A stretch of DNA of 64,000 bases from Amycolatopsis sulphurea (GCF_002564045.1 NZ_PDJK01000002.1:4402001-4466000), one strand, 5' to 3'; shown: positions 52,471 through 60,519, numbered from the stretch's first letter. Made by a program: numbers and translations. The notes: generated by a model not told the origin, from the letters alone.

Positions 52471-53303
52471 GGCTCCTCGCTCGGTAGGAGCGTGGCCACC
52501 GTCTCAGTCAGCTCGCGCACCGGCCGCAGCTGCCGGTGGCCATGGAGCTGGCCGAGCAGGTCGTGGACGATGCGGTGCGAGTGCTTCGATTCGGCAGCCG
52601 CAGCGGCTTCGGCCGCCTTGGGTGTCATAGTGTGCGCACTGTCCACCGCGTTCTCCGGCAGCGCCGCTTTGACGAGCTGGCCGGCGGCGAACACCCGTCG
52701 CCTGTTTTGCTGGCGAACGCCCTTTGTGTTCGGCGGGAAGCATCGCCCACTGCGGGATGGCGTGAGGAGCATTTGCTCACGCTTCCGAACGCGACCGATC
52801 AATTGTTCCTCCTGGGGGTGCCGTGGCATCCGCGGATGCGCCGTCGAGAAGCCTGGTTGCACGGTTCCAACCCGCTTCACCCGTCGGGTATTGGAGTGGT
52901 TAGGTCCGCGTTTGTGCAGTTCATCGGGGGTGACGCTCCATCTGCGCCCTATCGCCGCCGCATAGCCGCTCTGGTCCGATCCCCGTGGCGATCGTTTAGT
53001 AGGTCGGTGTTCGCAGCCGTGACCATCAAACAGTTGGAACCGGCCACGGGCATCGCCTGGCAGGCGCATCGAATGGTCGCCGGGTGCTGATTCGCTGTCC
53101 GCTTCTAGCGTCCTGGGTGGACGGAATAACTCAACAGGCCGAATAGGGACTCGCTGACTATTGGAGTGGATGATGCTCTCCCAGCGATTCGCGACGCCCT
53201 GCGCGCCGCGATGCCCACAGACTCAGCTCGCTGTGCCGTGCTTGTTCGTGCAGCCGATGTGTCGACGGGAATGGAATAGCGACACCGCGCGAGGCGGTGC
53301 CGC
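52471..53303. other. Region of probable gene debris
   Basis: 833 bases with open frames on both strands but no convincing protein. A plus-strand frame at 52536-53090 and a minus-strand frame at 52467-53069 overlap and neither shows a domain. A short minus-strand piece (MTPKAAEAAAAAESKHSHRI) could be the end of a decayed gene. It separates the CRISPR side from the long operon that begins at 53304. Confidence 0.4.
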
Positions 53304-53645
53304 ATGACGGACACCGGATCCTGGTCCATCGCGTGCCGGGATGTCGTCGGTCGCGAGCGGGCCTTGCGTGTTGTCGTGCGTGGCTCGGAGGTCGCGGTCT
53401 TCGACCACGCCACCACCGCCCAATTCCGCTCTGCGGTCATGCAAGCGATTGAGGCGGCGACCACACCCGCGCGAAGCGCTTCTGGACCCACGACAACCGG
53501 CTTGGCGAGCACGGCGGAGCAAAACAACGGCGGTCTTCGCCCAACCGCTGAGCAGTGCCCTGCTCCGTCGCCATATCGCGGCGGGACCACGATCCCGATG
53601 CGTGGTCCCGCCGCGATCCCCGTAACCGGGGGTGAGCTCGGATGA
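53304..53645 (+). CDS. Hypothetical protein, first gene of the QueC/RT operon
   Basis: 113 residues from the ATG at 53304 (GAGGCGG upstream). The first 60 residues look structured (WSIACRDVVGRERALRVVVR, FRSAVMQAIEAATT). The rest is Thr/Pro/Gly-rich and probably disordered. No family was recognised. Its stop overlaps the next start by ATGA, and this pattern continues through the following genes, so it is likely the promoter-proximal gene of the operon. Confidence 0.5.
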   Translation: MTDTGSWSIACRDVVGRERALRVVVRGSEVAVFDHATTAQFRSAVMQAIEAATTPARSASGPTTTGLASTAEQNNGGLRPTAEQCPAPSPYRGGTTIPMRGPAAIPVTGGELG

Positions 53646-53836
53646 TCACGGCTGGCGCCCTGCTTGTCTGTTGCCTGCTGCGGTTGGCATCGCGAAGTAT
53701 GCAGCAGCCCGCATCCGAGTACGACGGTTCGCACCGCCGCGCGCCACGCCAGCCGCCCAACCGGGTCTTGCGGCACGCGATCGCGACTGCTGGAACGCGC
53801 GGCCTCGGCTTGATCAGAAAGACCGAAGGCTCATGA
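53642..53836 (+). CDS. Small hypothetical protein with hydrophobic N-terminus
   Basis: 64 residues. MITAGALLVCCLLRLASRS is a short hydrophobic start, followed by a basic tail (SHRRAPRQPPNRVLRHAIAT). The ATGA overlaps at both ends (with the genes at 53304 and 53833) are the main evidence that it is translated. It could be a small membrane protein. Function unknown. Confidence 0.45.
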   Translation: MITAGALLVCCLLRLASRSMQQPASEYDGSHRRAPRQPPNRVLRHAIATAGTRGLGLIRKTEGS

Positions 53837-54093
53837 GGCGGTCAGGTCAGACCGTGCCCGCCGCGATCTTGCTCCGTCGCCTGGGGTGGTACCACCGCAG
53901 AGTCGACTGTCGTGACGGCGACGGCCATCGATCCGCTCTGCACCTGCGGCGGCTGACTCCTTCGGACGTCGAGATCGAGTTGCCCGGCGGACGGCTCGCC
54001 CGGCTGACCAACGCCGAGGCCGGGAGACTCCGGGCAGCTTTGCGTGAGGTGCTCTTCGCCGAGCACTCGCCGCACCGAGCGGGGGCCGTTTAA
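53833..54093 (+). CDS. Small hypothetical protein
   Basis: 86 residues from the ATG at 53833 inside the previous stop. SALHLRRLTPSDVEIELPGG followed by RLARLTNAEAGRLRAALREV suggests two strands and a helix, a pattern seen in small actinobacterial regulatory or adaptor proteins. No catalytic motif. Function unknown. Confidence 0.5.
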   Translation: MRRSGQTVPAAILLRRLGWYHRRVDCRDGDGHRSALHLRRLTPSDVEIELPGGRLARLTNAEAGRLRAALREVLFAEHSPHRAGAV

Positions 54094-54242
54094 CCGAATG
54101 TGACGGCTCGGCCGGAGTTCTCGCCATGCCTTCGGACGGCCGCGCGCCCTCGCACCACCGACTGCGGCTGGGCGGAAGTGGTTCCACGACGCCTTCCGTT
54201 CAGCCGTCACCAGCACTCATGTCTTTAGAGGAGGACCTGCTC

Positions 54243-54725
54243 ATGATCGCTGTCATCGACGACCACCACACCCAGGCCATACAGCAATCCGATCAACCCG
54301 TACGGGACCGCAGCGACGGGTTCGTGTGGCCAACCACCATCGACAGCGCCACTGGCAACGTCCACCTTCCGCTCGGCGAGAGTATCGACGCGCTCATCAT
54401 GCACGCCGGATTTGCCGGGGAGGTCAACAACTTTCTTGCGCGGCACATGTTGCGTACCCCCGTCATTGTGGTTCCTGGTGATCCTGACGACTGGATCTTC
54501 CTCACTCAGCCACGGACCACGATGCGGCAGTCGTCATGGGACGACTTGATCCGCATCGGCGTTGGGTGGAAACGACGCGGCGACACCATCTTGCTTCCTG
54601 CTGTGTGCCACGTAGAGAACGGCGTGCGGTGGCTTCAACGGCCGCAGCCAAATATGACCCTCCCGCCGTGGACTGCGGTGGCCGGCGCTGCGCGCTTGAC
54701 GTCCTCGTTGCGCGGGAGGCGGTGA
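54243..54725 (+). CDS. Hypothetical protein upstream of queC
   Basis: 160 residues. The ATG at 54243 is chosen because GAGGAGGA lies about 7 bases upstream; an earlier in-frame ATG (54219) would place that site inside the gene. FVWPTTIDSATGNVHLPLGE, FLARHMLRTPVIVVPGDPDD, WIFLTQPRTTMR and IRIGVGWKRRGDTILLPA look like a small alpha-beta protein. This arrangement vaguely recalls the N-terminal part of bifunctional primase-polymerases, but the metal-binding motif was not identified. The stop overlaps a GTG six bases before queC. Confidence 0.5.
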   Translation: MIAVIDDHHTQAIQQSDQPVRDRSDGFVWPTTIDSATGNVHLPLGESIDALIMHAGFAGEVNNFLARHMLRTPVIVVPGDPDDWIFLTQPRTTMRQSSWDDLIRIGVGWKRRGDTILLPAVCHVENGVRWLQRPQPNMTLPPWTAVAGAARLTSSLRGRR

Positions 54726-54727
54726 AG

Positions 54728-55438
54728 ATGCCGATCGGCACCCCTGCCCACCGGCATCCGCGCCACGCCATCGTGATCGCTTCCGGCGGGCTGGACTCCA
54801 CCGTGCTGGCGTACTGGCTGGCAGCGCGCGGAGCGAAGCTGACGTTGTTGTCCTTCGACTACGGCCAACGGCATCGGGTTGAACTGGAGCACGCGGCCGA
54901 CATCGCAAGCCTGCTTGGCTGTCCACAGAAGACCATTGAGCTCGCGACGCTCGGGCGGCTGCTGGCTGGCTCGGCCCTGACCGACACCGTCGTGCCGGTG
55001 CCCGATGGTCATTACACCGACGAGTCGATGCGTGCCACGATCGTTCCGAATCGGAACGCGATCATACTCGACATCGCGGTCGCAGTGGCGATTGTCAGCA
55101 AGGCCGATGTCGTGGCGTTCGGTGCGCACGCTGGTGATCACGCTATTTATCCAGACTGTCGACCGGAGTTCGTCGAACGGTTCACCCGGACGGTTCGTGC
55201 TGCGAACGAGGGCCTGCTGGCCAGCGATTTCGAGGTCCTCGCCCCGTTTCTCGCTCACAGCAAGACCGACATCGTCCGGATCGGTGCGGCGCTCGGAGTT
55301 CCCTTTGAACGGACGTGGTCCTGCTACCGGGGCCAGGCAATGCACTGCGGGACATGCGGAACCTGCATCGAGCGCAAGGAGGCTTTCGAGAGCAACGGCC
55401 TCCCCGACCCCACCACTTATCGCAATGCGTGTGCGTGA
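54728..55438 (+). CDS. queC: QueC-family 7-cyano-7-deazaguanine synthase
   Basis: 236 residues from the ATG at 54728 (a GTG at 54722 is also in frame). IVIASGGLDSTVLAYWLAAR holds the ATP-binding SGGLDS loop (18-24); LTLLSFDYGQRHRVELE and GAHAGDHAIYPDCRPEF are typical. The C-terminal Cys set SCYRGQAMHCGTCGTC provides the four zinc ligands. QueC makes preQ0 from 7-carboxy-7-deazaguanine, ATP and ammonia. No queD, queE or folE homologue was seen nearby, so the substrate would have to come from elsewhere in the cell, or the enzyme acts on another carboxylate: QueC-like proteins also occur in defence systems such as Qat and type IV CBASS. Confidence 0.88.
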   Translation: MPIGTPAHRHPRHAIVIASGGLDSTVLAYWLAARGAKLTLLSFDYGQRHRVELEHAADIASLLGCPQKTIELATLGRLLAGSALTDTVVPVPDGHYTDESMRATIVPNRNAIILDIAVAVAIVSKADVVAFGAHAGDHAIYPDCRPEFVERFTRTVRAANEGLLASDFEVLAPFLAHSKTDIVRIGAALGVPFERTWSCYRGQAMHCGTCGTCIERKEAFESNGLPDPTTYRNACA

Positions 55439-55448
55439 GGAGATGGCC

Positions 55449-56432
55449 ATGAAAACAGGGGAAGAACTCGGTTTACCGGCCGGGCTTGGGCGGGGCCGTC
55501 GTTCCCCGCGCCACGGTTCGCGCGTGTCGGGTTGCGAACCAGTGCAGCGTGGCGAAGGGATCGTTCCTGCCGCCCAAGCACCGAGCACGGTAGCGCAGCG
55601 GGCCGGGATTGCGCCAGTGCCCTTCGCCTCCGGACTGCAATCGCACTCGCTGATGCCGCTGTTGTCCGAACCGCGCCTGCGACGTGCGTTGCGACAGTGC
55701 GGCCAGCGAGCGTCAGCACCCGGTGCCGACGGCATGACCTGGGGCGACCTCCGCCGCGAAGCACAAACGGTGCTACCGCAACTCGCCATAGAACTCGCTG
55801 AGGGAACCTGGCAACCGGGACCGGTCCGCGACGTGCCGCTTTCCACTTATACTGGTAAACAGATTCACGCCTTCGTTCCCACCGTGCGGGACCGGCTGGT
55901 GCACCGTGCGCTCCGCAACGCCATCGAACCGATACTGGAGGCGCGCGCCTTCCGCGGCTGGGTCTCAGGGTTCCGTCCGCGCCGCAATCGCATCACCTCC
56001 CTCCGTCAGGCAGCCATGTATCACCAGGCCGGTTTCCGGTGGGCAGCCGATCTCGACGTCGCCTCGGTGTCGGCAGGCGCGATAGTCGACGAAGTCATCG
56101 ACTGGCACGCCGAACACATTCACGACGGCGCTCTTCTGGCCCGTTTGCGCACGGCGCTCGCCGCGATGCCGAGCCCGATCGCGCCGGGCTCCGGCCTCGC
56201 ACCCATGTTGATCAACCTCCGACTGTCTCAAGTGGACAAGAGGGTCTCTGGGCTCCGTGTCGTGCGCTTCGCCGACAATTACGTTGCTTTCGCCGGAGCC
56301 CGCGAGGAAGCGCACGAGGCGTTCTATGCGATCAGCGACGCGCTCCTCACGCTCCGGTTGTGTCCCAATGAGATCAAGAGCCGGATTCGCGAAGACGTGA
56401 ATGTCGAAGACCTGTTCCTGATCGGCGGCTGA
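55449..56432 (+). CDS. Divergent reverse-transcriptase-like protein
   Basis: 327 residues from the ATG at 55449 (GAGGAG 6 bases upstream). RT blocks are recognisable in order: WQPGPVRDVPLSTYTGKQIH then FVPTVRDRLVHRAL (119-154), FRGWVSGFRPRRN (168-180), WAADLDVASV (198-207), PIAPGSGLAPMLINLRLSQV (243-262), VVRFADNYVAFAGA (271-284) and LRLCPNEIKSRI (302-313). The first catalytic Asp (201) and the first of the pair (276) remain. The second Asp of YADD is Asn (277), the Phe-Phe after motif 3 is absent, and QG before SP is PG. It has no maturase domain. It may be weakly active, templating by binding only, or a structural derivative. It sits between queC and an FGE-like gene. Confidence 0.75.
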   Translation: MKTGEELGLPAGLGRGRRSPRHGSRVSGCEPVQRGEGIVPAAQAPSTVAQRAGIAPVPFASGLQSHSLMPLLSEPRLRRALRQCGQRASAPGADGMTWGDLRREAQTVLPQLAIELAEGTWQPGPVRDVPLSTYTGKQIHAFVPTVRDRLVHRALRNAIEPILEARAFRGWVSGFRPRRNRITSLRQAAMYHQAGFRWAADLDVASVSAGAIVDEVIDWHAEHIHDGALLARLRTALAAMPSPIAPGSGLAPMLINLRLSQVDKRVSGLRVVRFADNYVAFAGAREEAHEAFYAISDALLTLRLCPNEIKSRIREDVNVEDLFLIGG

Positions 56433-56435
56433 GGT

Positions 56436-56993
56436 ATGAACCTGGAATGGATCGAGATCAACGGGGGAGTCTGCGCGTTCGGCGACGACGCGCGTCCCAT
56501 CCGGGTCCCGACCTTGTTGTGGACGCGCACTCCGATTGCCTACGGCCACCTGCCAAGCGAGTATTCTGGCCTCGGGCAAAGGTTTCCCGTCGCCGGGATC
56601 AGTCACGCCGAGGCCGTCGAGATCGCCAGCCTGCTGGGCGGGCGGTTGCCTCGCTCGGTGGAGTGGGAATGGATGGCCGCCGGACCGAACCGTCGACGCT
56701 GGCCGTGGGGCAATGCACCGTGGCTGCCGACGCTTGGGAACCTACGTGACTCCGGGCACGGCACGGTCACCCCAGTCGGCACGCACCCCGATGGGGCGAC
56801 GCCTGAACGCGTGCTCGACGTGGCCGGCAACGTGTGGGAATGGACCTCCAGTACCGCGATGAGCGACGGAGTCGTCATCCGCGGCGGTTCGTACGCCGCG
56901 CTGCCGCTGTATGCCCAGTGCACATTCCTCAACGCCGCGCCCGCTGAACTGCGCTCGCGCGGTATCGGCGTACGGGTGGTGCGCGAGCCATGA
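56436..56993 (+). CDS. Compact formylglycine-generating-enzyme-like (SUMF1) protein
   Basis: 185 residues, shorter than usual FGE domains (about 250 or more). FPVAGISHAEAVEIASLLGG, RLPRSVEWEWMAAG, RRWPWGNAPW, RVLDVAGNVWEWTSS, VIRGGSYAALP and GIGVRVVREP are the family blocks in order. The catalytic cysteine pair of true FGE is not evident, so it is likely a ligand- or substrate-binding C-type-lectin-like fold, or a redox-independent relative. FGE-type proteins are also common variable proteins of diversity-generating retroelements, notable here because the gene is next to an RT-like gene. Its stop overlaps the next start. Confidence 0.8.
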   Translation: MNLEWIEINGGVCAFGDDARPIRVPTLLWTRTPIAYGHLPSEYSGLGQRFPVAGISHAEAVEIASLLGGRLPRSVEWEWMAAGPNRRRWPWGNAPWLPTLGNLRDSGHGTVTPVGTHPDGATPERVLDVAGNVWEWTSSTAMSDGVVIRGGSYAALPLYAQCTFLNAAPAELRSRGIGVRVVREP

Positions 56994-57478
56994 CACTTCG
57001 GTCGCTGGCCCCACGGGTCGTGCCACCCGACCAGGGTTTGATCATTCTCAACTGCTCGCGGCGGAAGCTCGTGACGAGCGTTCCGGTCCCGGCGCTTCAG
57101 CTCTACCGGGGTGCGTGCATTCCGGGTGCGCGTGAGCACTTCGCTACTGATGCAGCTCGCCGAGCCCGCATCCGTATCCTTTCGGCCGCGCACGGCCTTC
57201 TGCACCCTGACGACGCAATCCACACGTACGACCGCAGGCTCGCGAGCAGGACCGATGCAGTGCGTCTGCACGAACGAACGGTCTCCGCGCAGCTGGACGC
57301 CGAGCTCGCCGAGACGCCGTCGTTGCGGCACATGCTGATCCTGGTCGAGCCGCTGTACCTGCTCGCCTTGCAGCGCGTGTTTGACCACCTCGACCGCGTC
57401 GAACAGATCGCGATCATCCCCGACCCCCGGGGATGGCAGGACGGGTTGATTCACCTGCGCCGGTGGGGGTGGGCGTGA
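56990..57478 (+). CDS. DUF6884-like protein
   Basis: 162 residues from an ATG overlapping the previous stop. LIILNCSRRKLVTSVPVPAL, LYRGACIPGAREHF, RIRILSAAHGLLHPDDAIHT and YDRRL match the actinobacterial DUF6884 pattern: a CSxRK start, then LSAxHGL. This family shows distant similarity to YaaA-like and to the accessory domains of archaeosine/tRNA-guanine modification enzymes; that link is from memory and uncertain. A function in base modification next to a QueC-type enzyme would fit. No membrane segment. Confidence 0.65.
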   Translation: MTLRSLAPRVVPPDQGLIILNCSRRKLVTSVPVPALQLYRGACIPGAREHFATDAARRARIRILSAAHGLLHPDDAIHTYDRRLASRTDAVRLHERTVSAQLDAELAETPSLRHMLILVEPLYLLALQRVFDHLDRVEQIAIIPDPRGWQDGLIHLRRWGWA

Positions 57479-58515
57479 CCTCATTGCACGAGAATCTGCG
57501 GTCCCGCAGCAACTTTCACACCGGCAAAACCCGTAGCTGGGAAGCCACATCAGGGATCGGCTGGCATGAGCCCACGCCGTTGGACCTCTTTCCAGCTGCC
57601 GCGCGTTCTCTCTCGGTCGTCGTCCCGGCCCACAATGTCGGCTACTGCCTGCCGGCCGTGCTCGATGCCCTGGAAGGCCAGCACTGCCGGCACCGGTTCG
57701 AGGTCATCGTCATCGACGACGCCAGCACCGACGCCACAGCCGCTATCGCAGTCCGACACCCGATCGTCACCACTGTCCTGCGGCTCCCAGAACGCGTGGG
57801 TGGGGCCATCGCACGGAACCTCGGCACCGCGCTCGCCTGCGGGGAGACGGTGCTCTACCTCGATGCCGACATGGTCCTGCCCCCGCACGCGATCACCGAC
57901 ATCACCGCCCGTGCCACCGACACCACGGTGCTCGTGGGGTTCCGCCACAACCTGCCCTACTACCTGCACCAAGGCGGACGCGGCGTCCTGGCCGAGCATC
58001 CCCAACTCGGCGCAGACCATCGGGTCGTATGGCGGCCCCCGGTCGGCCGCCCGTTGCTCTACAGCGGCATCACGCTGACCGAGTGCTTCGATGGCCGTCC
58101 GCTGGACCACACGCGTGACTTCGTCGACCTCGGCTATGGCCGGCGCTATGTCGACTGGGACCTGCCCCGCATGGTCGTCACCTGCCTCGTCGCCGTGCCG
58201 CGCGCAGCGGTCCTTGACATCGGGGGGTTCGATCCCGAGTTCGGGCGGATCGGCTGGGGCATGGAAGACACCTACCTCGGTGCGTGCCTGATCGCGAGCG
58301 GGCTGCTAGTGATCCCGCTACGGCAGGTCGTCGGGTTCCACCTCGATCCACCGGACGCGGAACAGCAGTGGCAACGAAAGCTCGCGACCTGGCCCGGCAC
58401 CCTCGCTCGCTACTGGGACCTGATGCGACGGCCCGCCCCGACCGGCCGCACCCACTCGTTCATCGCTGAGGTAAGCGAGCTGCTGCACACCTGCGAGGTG
58501 CTGCGACCCCACTAG
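57475..58515 (+). CDS. Family 2 glycosyltransferase with a GT7-like C-terminal part
   Basis: 346 residues from a GTG overlapping the previous stop. LSVVVPAHNVGYCLPAVLDA, FEVIVIDDASTDATAAIA and GETVLYLDADMVLPP are the GT2 nucleotide-sugar blocks (DxD in LDADM). GGFDPEFGRIGWGMEDTYLG is the WGxED motif of the galactosyltransferase-like C-terminal region. No membrane helix, so it is a cytoplasmic enzyme. It should transfer a sugar from a nucleotide-sugar to an unknown acceptor; with the GT4 enzyme and deacetylase downstream it points to a glycosylated product. Confidence 0.85.
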   Translation: MTSLHENLRSRSNFHTGKTRSWEATSGIGWHEPTPLDLFPAAARSLSVVVPAHNVGYCLPAVLDALEGQHCRHRFEVIVIDDASTDATAAIAVRHPIVTTVLRLPERVGGAIARNLGTALACGETVLYLDADMVLPPHAITDITARATDTTVLVGFRHNLPYYLHQGGRGVLAEHPQLGADHRVVWRPPVGRPLLYSGITLTECFDGRPLDHTRDFVDLGYGRRYVDWDLPRMVVTCLVAVPRAAVLDIGGFDPEFGRIGWGMEDTYLGACLIASGLLVIPLRQVVGFHLDPPDAEQQWQRKLATWPGTLARYWDLMRRPAPTGRTHSFIAEVSELLHTCEVLRPH

Positions 58516-58577
58516 CGCCAGAGACGGGCCCCTTGCATCGAAAGCCGCCACGACGACGAGAAAGAAGACACTGCCCG

Positions 58578-58892
58578 ATGATCGACCCGATTTCCCTCGC
58601 GGTCGGCGCTGGCCTGCTCGCCACAGGGCTGCTGGCCGGCAAGCTGACCTGCCGCCGCGCACCCGCAGACACCACGCCGAAACCGGTCTGCGGCTGCTCG
58701 CACGGGCTCGAACAGCACGACGCCGACACCAAGGAATGCCACGGCCAGATCTTGCACAGGGACGCTCGGACCGAGTTCGGCGTGTGGATCGGCAACCAGT
58801 GGGTGTCCTGCACGTGCCGCCAGTATGTCGGCCCGAAGCCGTTCGAGGAGCTGTTCTCCCCGTCGTTGCTGCCACCGCAGGACAACCTGTGA
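58578..58892 (+). CDS. Small membrane-anchored Cys/His-rich protein
   Basis: 104 residues from the ATG at 58578. ISLAVGAGLLATGLLAGKLT is a single membrane anchor. It is followed by PVCGCSHGLEQHDADTKECH and VSCTCRQYVGP, cysteines and histidines spaced as in a small metal site. No family was recognised. It overlaps the radical SAM gene by GTGA. It could bring the pathway to the membrane or deliver metal; both are inference. Confidence 0.6.
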   Translation: MIDPISLAVGAGLLATGLLAGKLTCRRAPADTTPKPVCGCSHGLEQHDADTKECHGQILHRDARTEFGVWIGNQWVSCTCRQYVGPKPFEELFSPSLLPPQDNL

Positions 58893-59857
58893 CCAGGCGA
58901 TGTACCGCTACGACGCGGACTTTCACGGCGGGGGCATACGGGACCGAGCGCGTCGTCCATGACCCGCTCACTGGGCTGACCCACCGTGCCGGGACCGAAG
59001 TCGGCTCTGGCCGTATAAGGCTGCCCGACGCCGATGTTGCCTCCTGGCTCGAGATCCACCCGGCGGCCGTGCATGCCGACGAGCCGATCAGCGTGTGCTG
59101 GTCGCCCCTGGTGCGTTGCGACCTCACCTGCCCTCACTGCCTGGACGACAAGTCCGTGTCCGAACTGGCGCGGTCCGACCGTCGTCGCATCGCGCACCTG
59201 CTCGCCGAGTCCGCGGTCCTGGGCGTGGACATCTCCGGCGGCGAACCACTGCTGCTGCGCGAATTGCCCGAGCTGATCGACATCCTCGTCGCGGGCGGCA
59301 GCGCGGTCAGCGTCACGACCAACGGCACCCACCTGGCACGCCGCGTCGAAGCCCTAGCGTCCCGCGTGGACGCCGTCCGGGTCAGCCTGGACGGCCCGGA
59401 CGCCGAACGCCACGACCACTGGCGCGGCACGGGCAGCTTCGATCACGCCATCGCCGGAATCCGCGCGGCGGTTGCCCACGGCATCCCCACCCAGATCCAG
59501 ACCGTCCTGCTGCGGTCCACCGCAGAAGCCAGCGTCCGGCCGATGATCGAGTTGGCCGCCGCGCTTGGCTTGCACGGGGTGACCTTCCTTCAAATGCTCC
59601 TCATCGGGGAAGGCGCCCGGCTGGCCGGCGACGAGCAGCTGACCGACGTCGAGGCCACCGACCTCCTCGCAGATCTGACCACCAGCTCGCCCGTGCCGGT
59701 ACGGCTGCGCACCCGTGAAGCAGCCGGGGGGTTCACCGTGATCCGAGCGGACGGCCAGGTATGGCGTAATCAGCCGGGCGCGCACTCCATCACCTCCCTA
59801 CGCCCACTGCGTGGAGTCATCGACCTCGCACTGACTGCCCGAGACGGCTCGGCATGA
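58889..59857 (+). CDS. Radical SAM protein
   Basis: 322 residues from a GTG overlapping the previous stop. VRCDLTCPHC provides the iron-sulfur cluster cysteines C77-x3-C81-x2-C84. GVDISGGEPLLLRELPELID has the GGEP SAM-binding motif, followed by VSVTTNGTHLARRVEALASR and VRVSLDGPDAERHDHWRGTG. The layout resembles MoaA/PqqE/SPASM-type enzymes rather than QueE. It is short and lacks a clear C-terminal SPASM cysteine cluster. It may modify a peptide or a nucleoside precursor. Position between the Cys-rich membrane protein and the phosphoribosyltransferase suggests a pathway step. Confidence 0.85.
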   Translation: MTRRCTATTRTFTAGAYGTERVVHDPLTGLTHRAGTEVGSGRIRLPDADVASWLEIHPAAVHADEPISVCWSPLVRCDLTCPHCLDDKSVSELARSDRRRIAHLLAESAVLGVDISGGEPLLLRELPELIDILVAGGSAVSVTTNGTHLARRVEALASRVDAVRVSLDGPDAERHDHWRGTGSFDHAIAGIRAAVAHGIPTQIQTVLLRSTAEASVRPMIELAAALGLHGVTFLQMLLIGEGARLAGDEQLTDVEATDLLADLTTSSPVPVRLRTREAAGGFTVIRADGQVWRNQPGAHSITSLRPLRGVIDLALTARDGSA

Positions 59858-60519
59858 GTGGGTTCGTCAAACCGGCCAGGAGGACCGCGGGTACGCACAG
59901 CACCCGCAGTCACCTCGGCGAGGCAACCCCTTGCCCTCCAGGAGCGGAAGCACGAATGACGGCCGGACGCCGCGTCTTCGAGCACCACCAGATCTGGCGC
60001 GTGAACCCTGACTCTCTCCGGGAGGCCACTACGCTGCTGGCCGGCGCGATCCTGCGCGATCATCAAGCGGTTCAGCACGTCATCGGCATCGCCCATGGCG
60101 GTGTCGCGCCTGCCCGCATGATCGCCGCCGCTCTCGGGCTGAAAGCCCGCACCGTCCACGCCCGACACAACACCAGCGACACGGCCTACCAGCAAGCAAC
60201 GGGCAAGGTGACCCTCGACCTCGACCCGCTGACCCGCACCCTGAACGGTCAACGGATGAAGGGCCGAGTGCTGGTGGTGGACGACATCTGTGGCAGCGGC
60301 GCCACCCTTCGCCATCTCCGACACGAGCTTGCACCCCTGCTCAGCCCGAGCGCGCAGTTGCTGACCGCAGTCCTGTGCCTCAACGCCGGGGCGGCCCGGT
60401 CGCCGGACTACTCGGTCTGGACCGTCTCGGACTGGGTGGTCTTCCCCTGGGAGAAGCCGCCCGCCGACCAGGACACCAATCCGCTGCCGCTCCCAGAGAA
60501 GGTCGATCGCCATGTCTAG
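59854..60519 (+). CDS. PRPP-dependent phosphoribosyltransferase
   Basis: 221 residues from an ATG overlapping the previous stop; an internal ATG (residue 35) could be the true start. VIGIAHGGVAPARMIAAALG is the N-terminal strand and loop. GRVLVVDDICGSGATLRHLR carries the PRPP-binding VVDDICGSGAT motif (about 139-151). This type I fold transfers phosphoribose to a base such as a purine or pyrimidine. In an operon with a QueC enzyme, attachment of ribose phosphate to a 7-deazapurine base is a natural guess; the same step is known in 7-deazapurine nucleoside antibiotic clusters. Confidence 0.85.
   Translation: MSGFVKPARRTAGTHSTRSHLGEATPCPPGAEARMTAGRRVFEHHQIWRVNPDSLREATTLLAGAILRDHQAVQHVIGIAHGGVAPARMIAAALGLKARTVHARHNTSDTAYQQATGKVTLDLDPLTRTLNGQRMKGRVLVVDDICGSGATLRHLRHELAPLLSPSAQLLTAVLCLNAGAARSPDYSVWTVSDWVVFPWEKPPADQDTNPLPLPEKVDRHV

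Noticed and set aside
52467..53090. Overlapping 184- and 200-codon frames on opposite strands
   Set aside because: Neither shows a domain, clear start or neighbour coupling; the region is treated as gene debris.
55449..56993. A functional diversity-generating retroelement with template and variable repeats
   Set aside because: No near-repeat of the FGE 3' end was found by eye and the RT active site is altered; left as a question in the findings.
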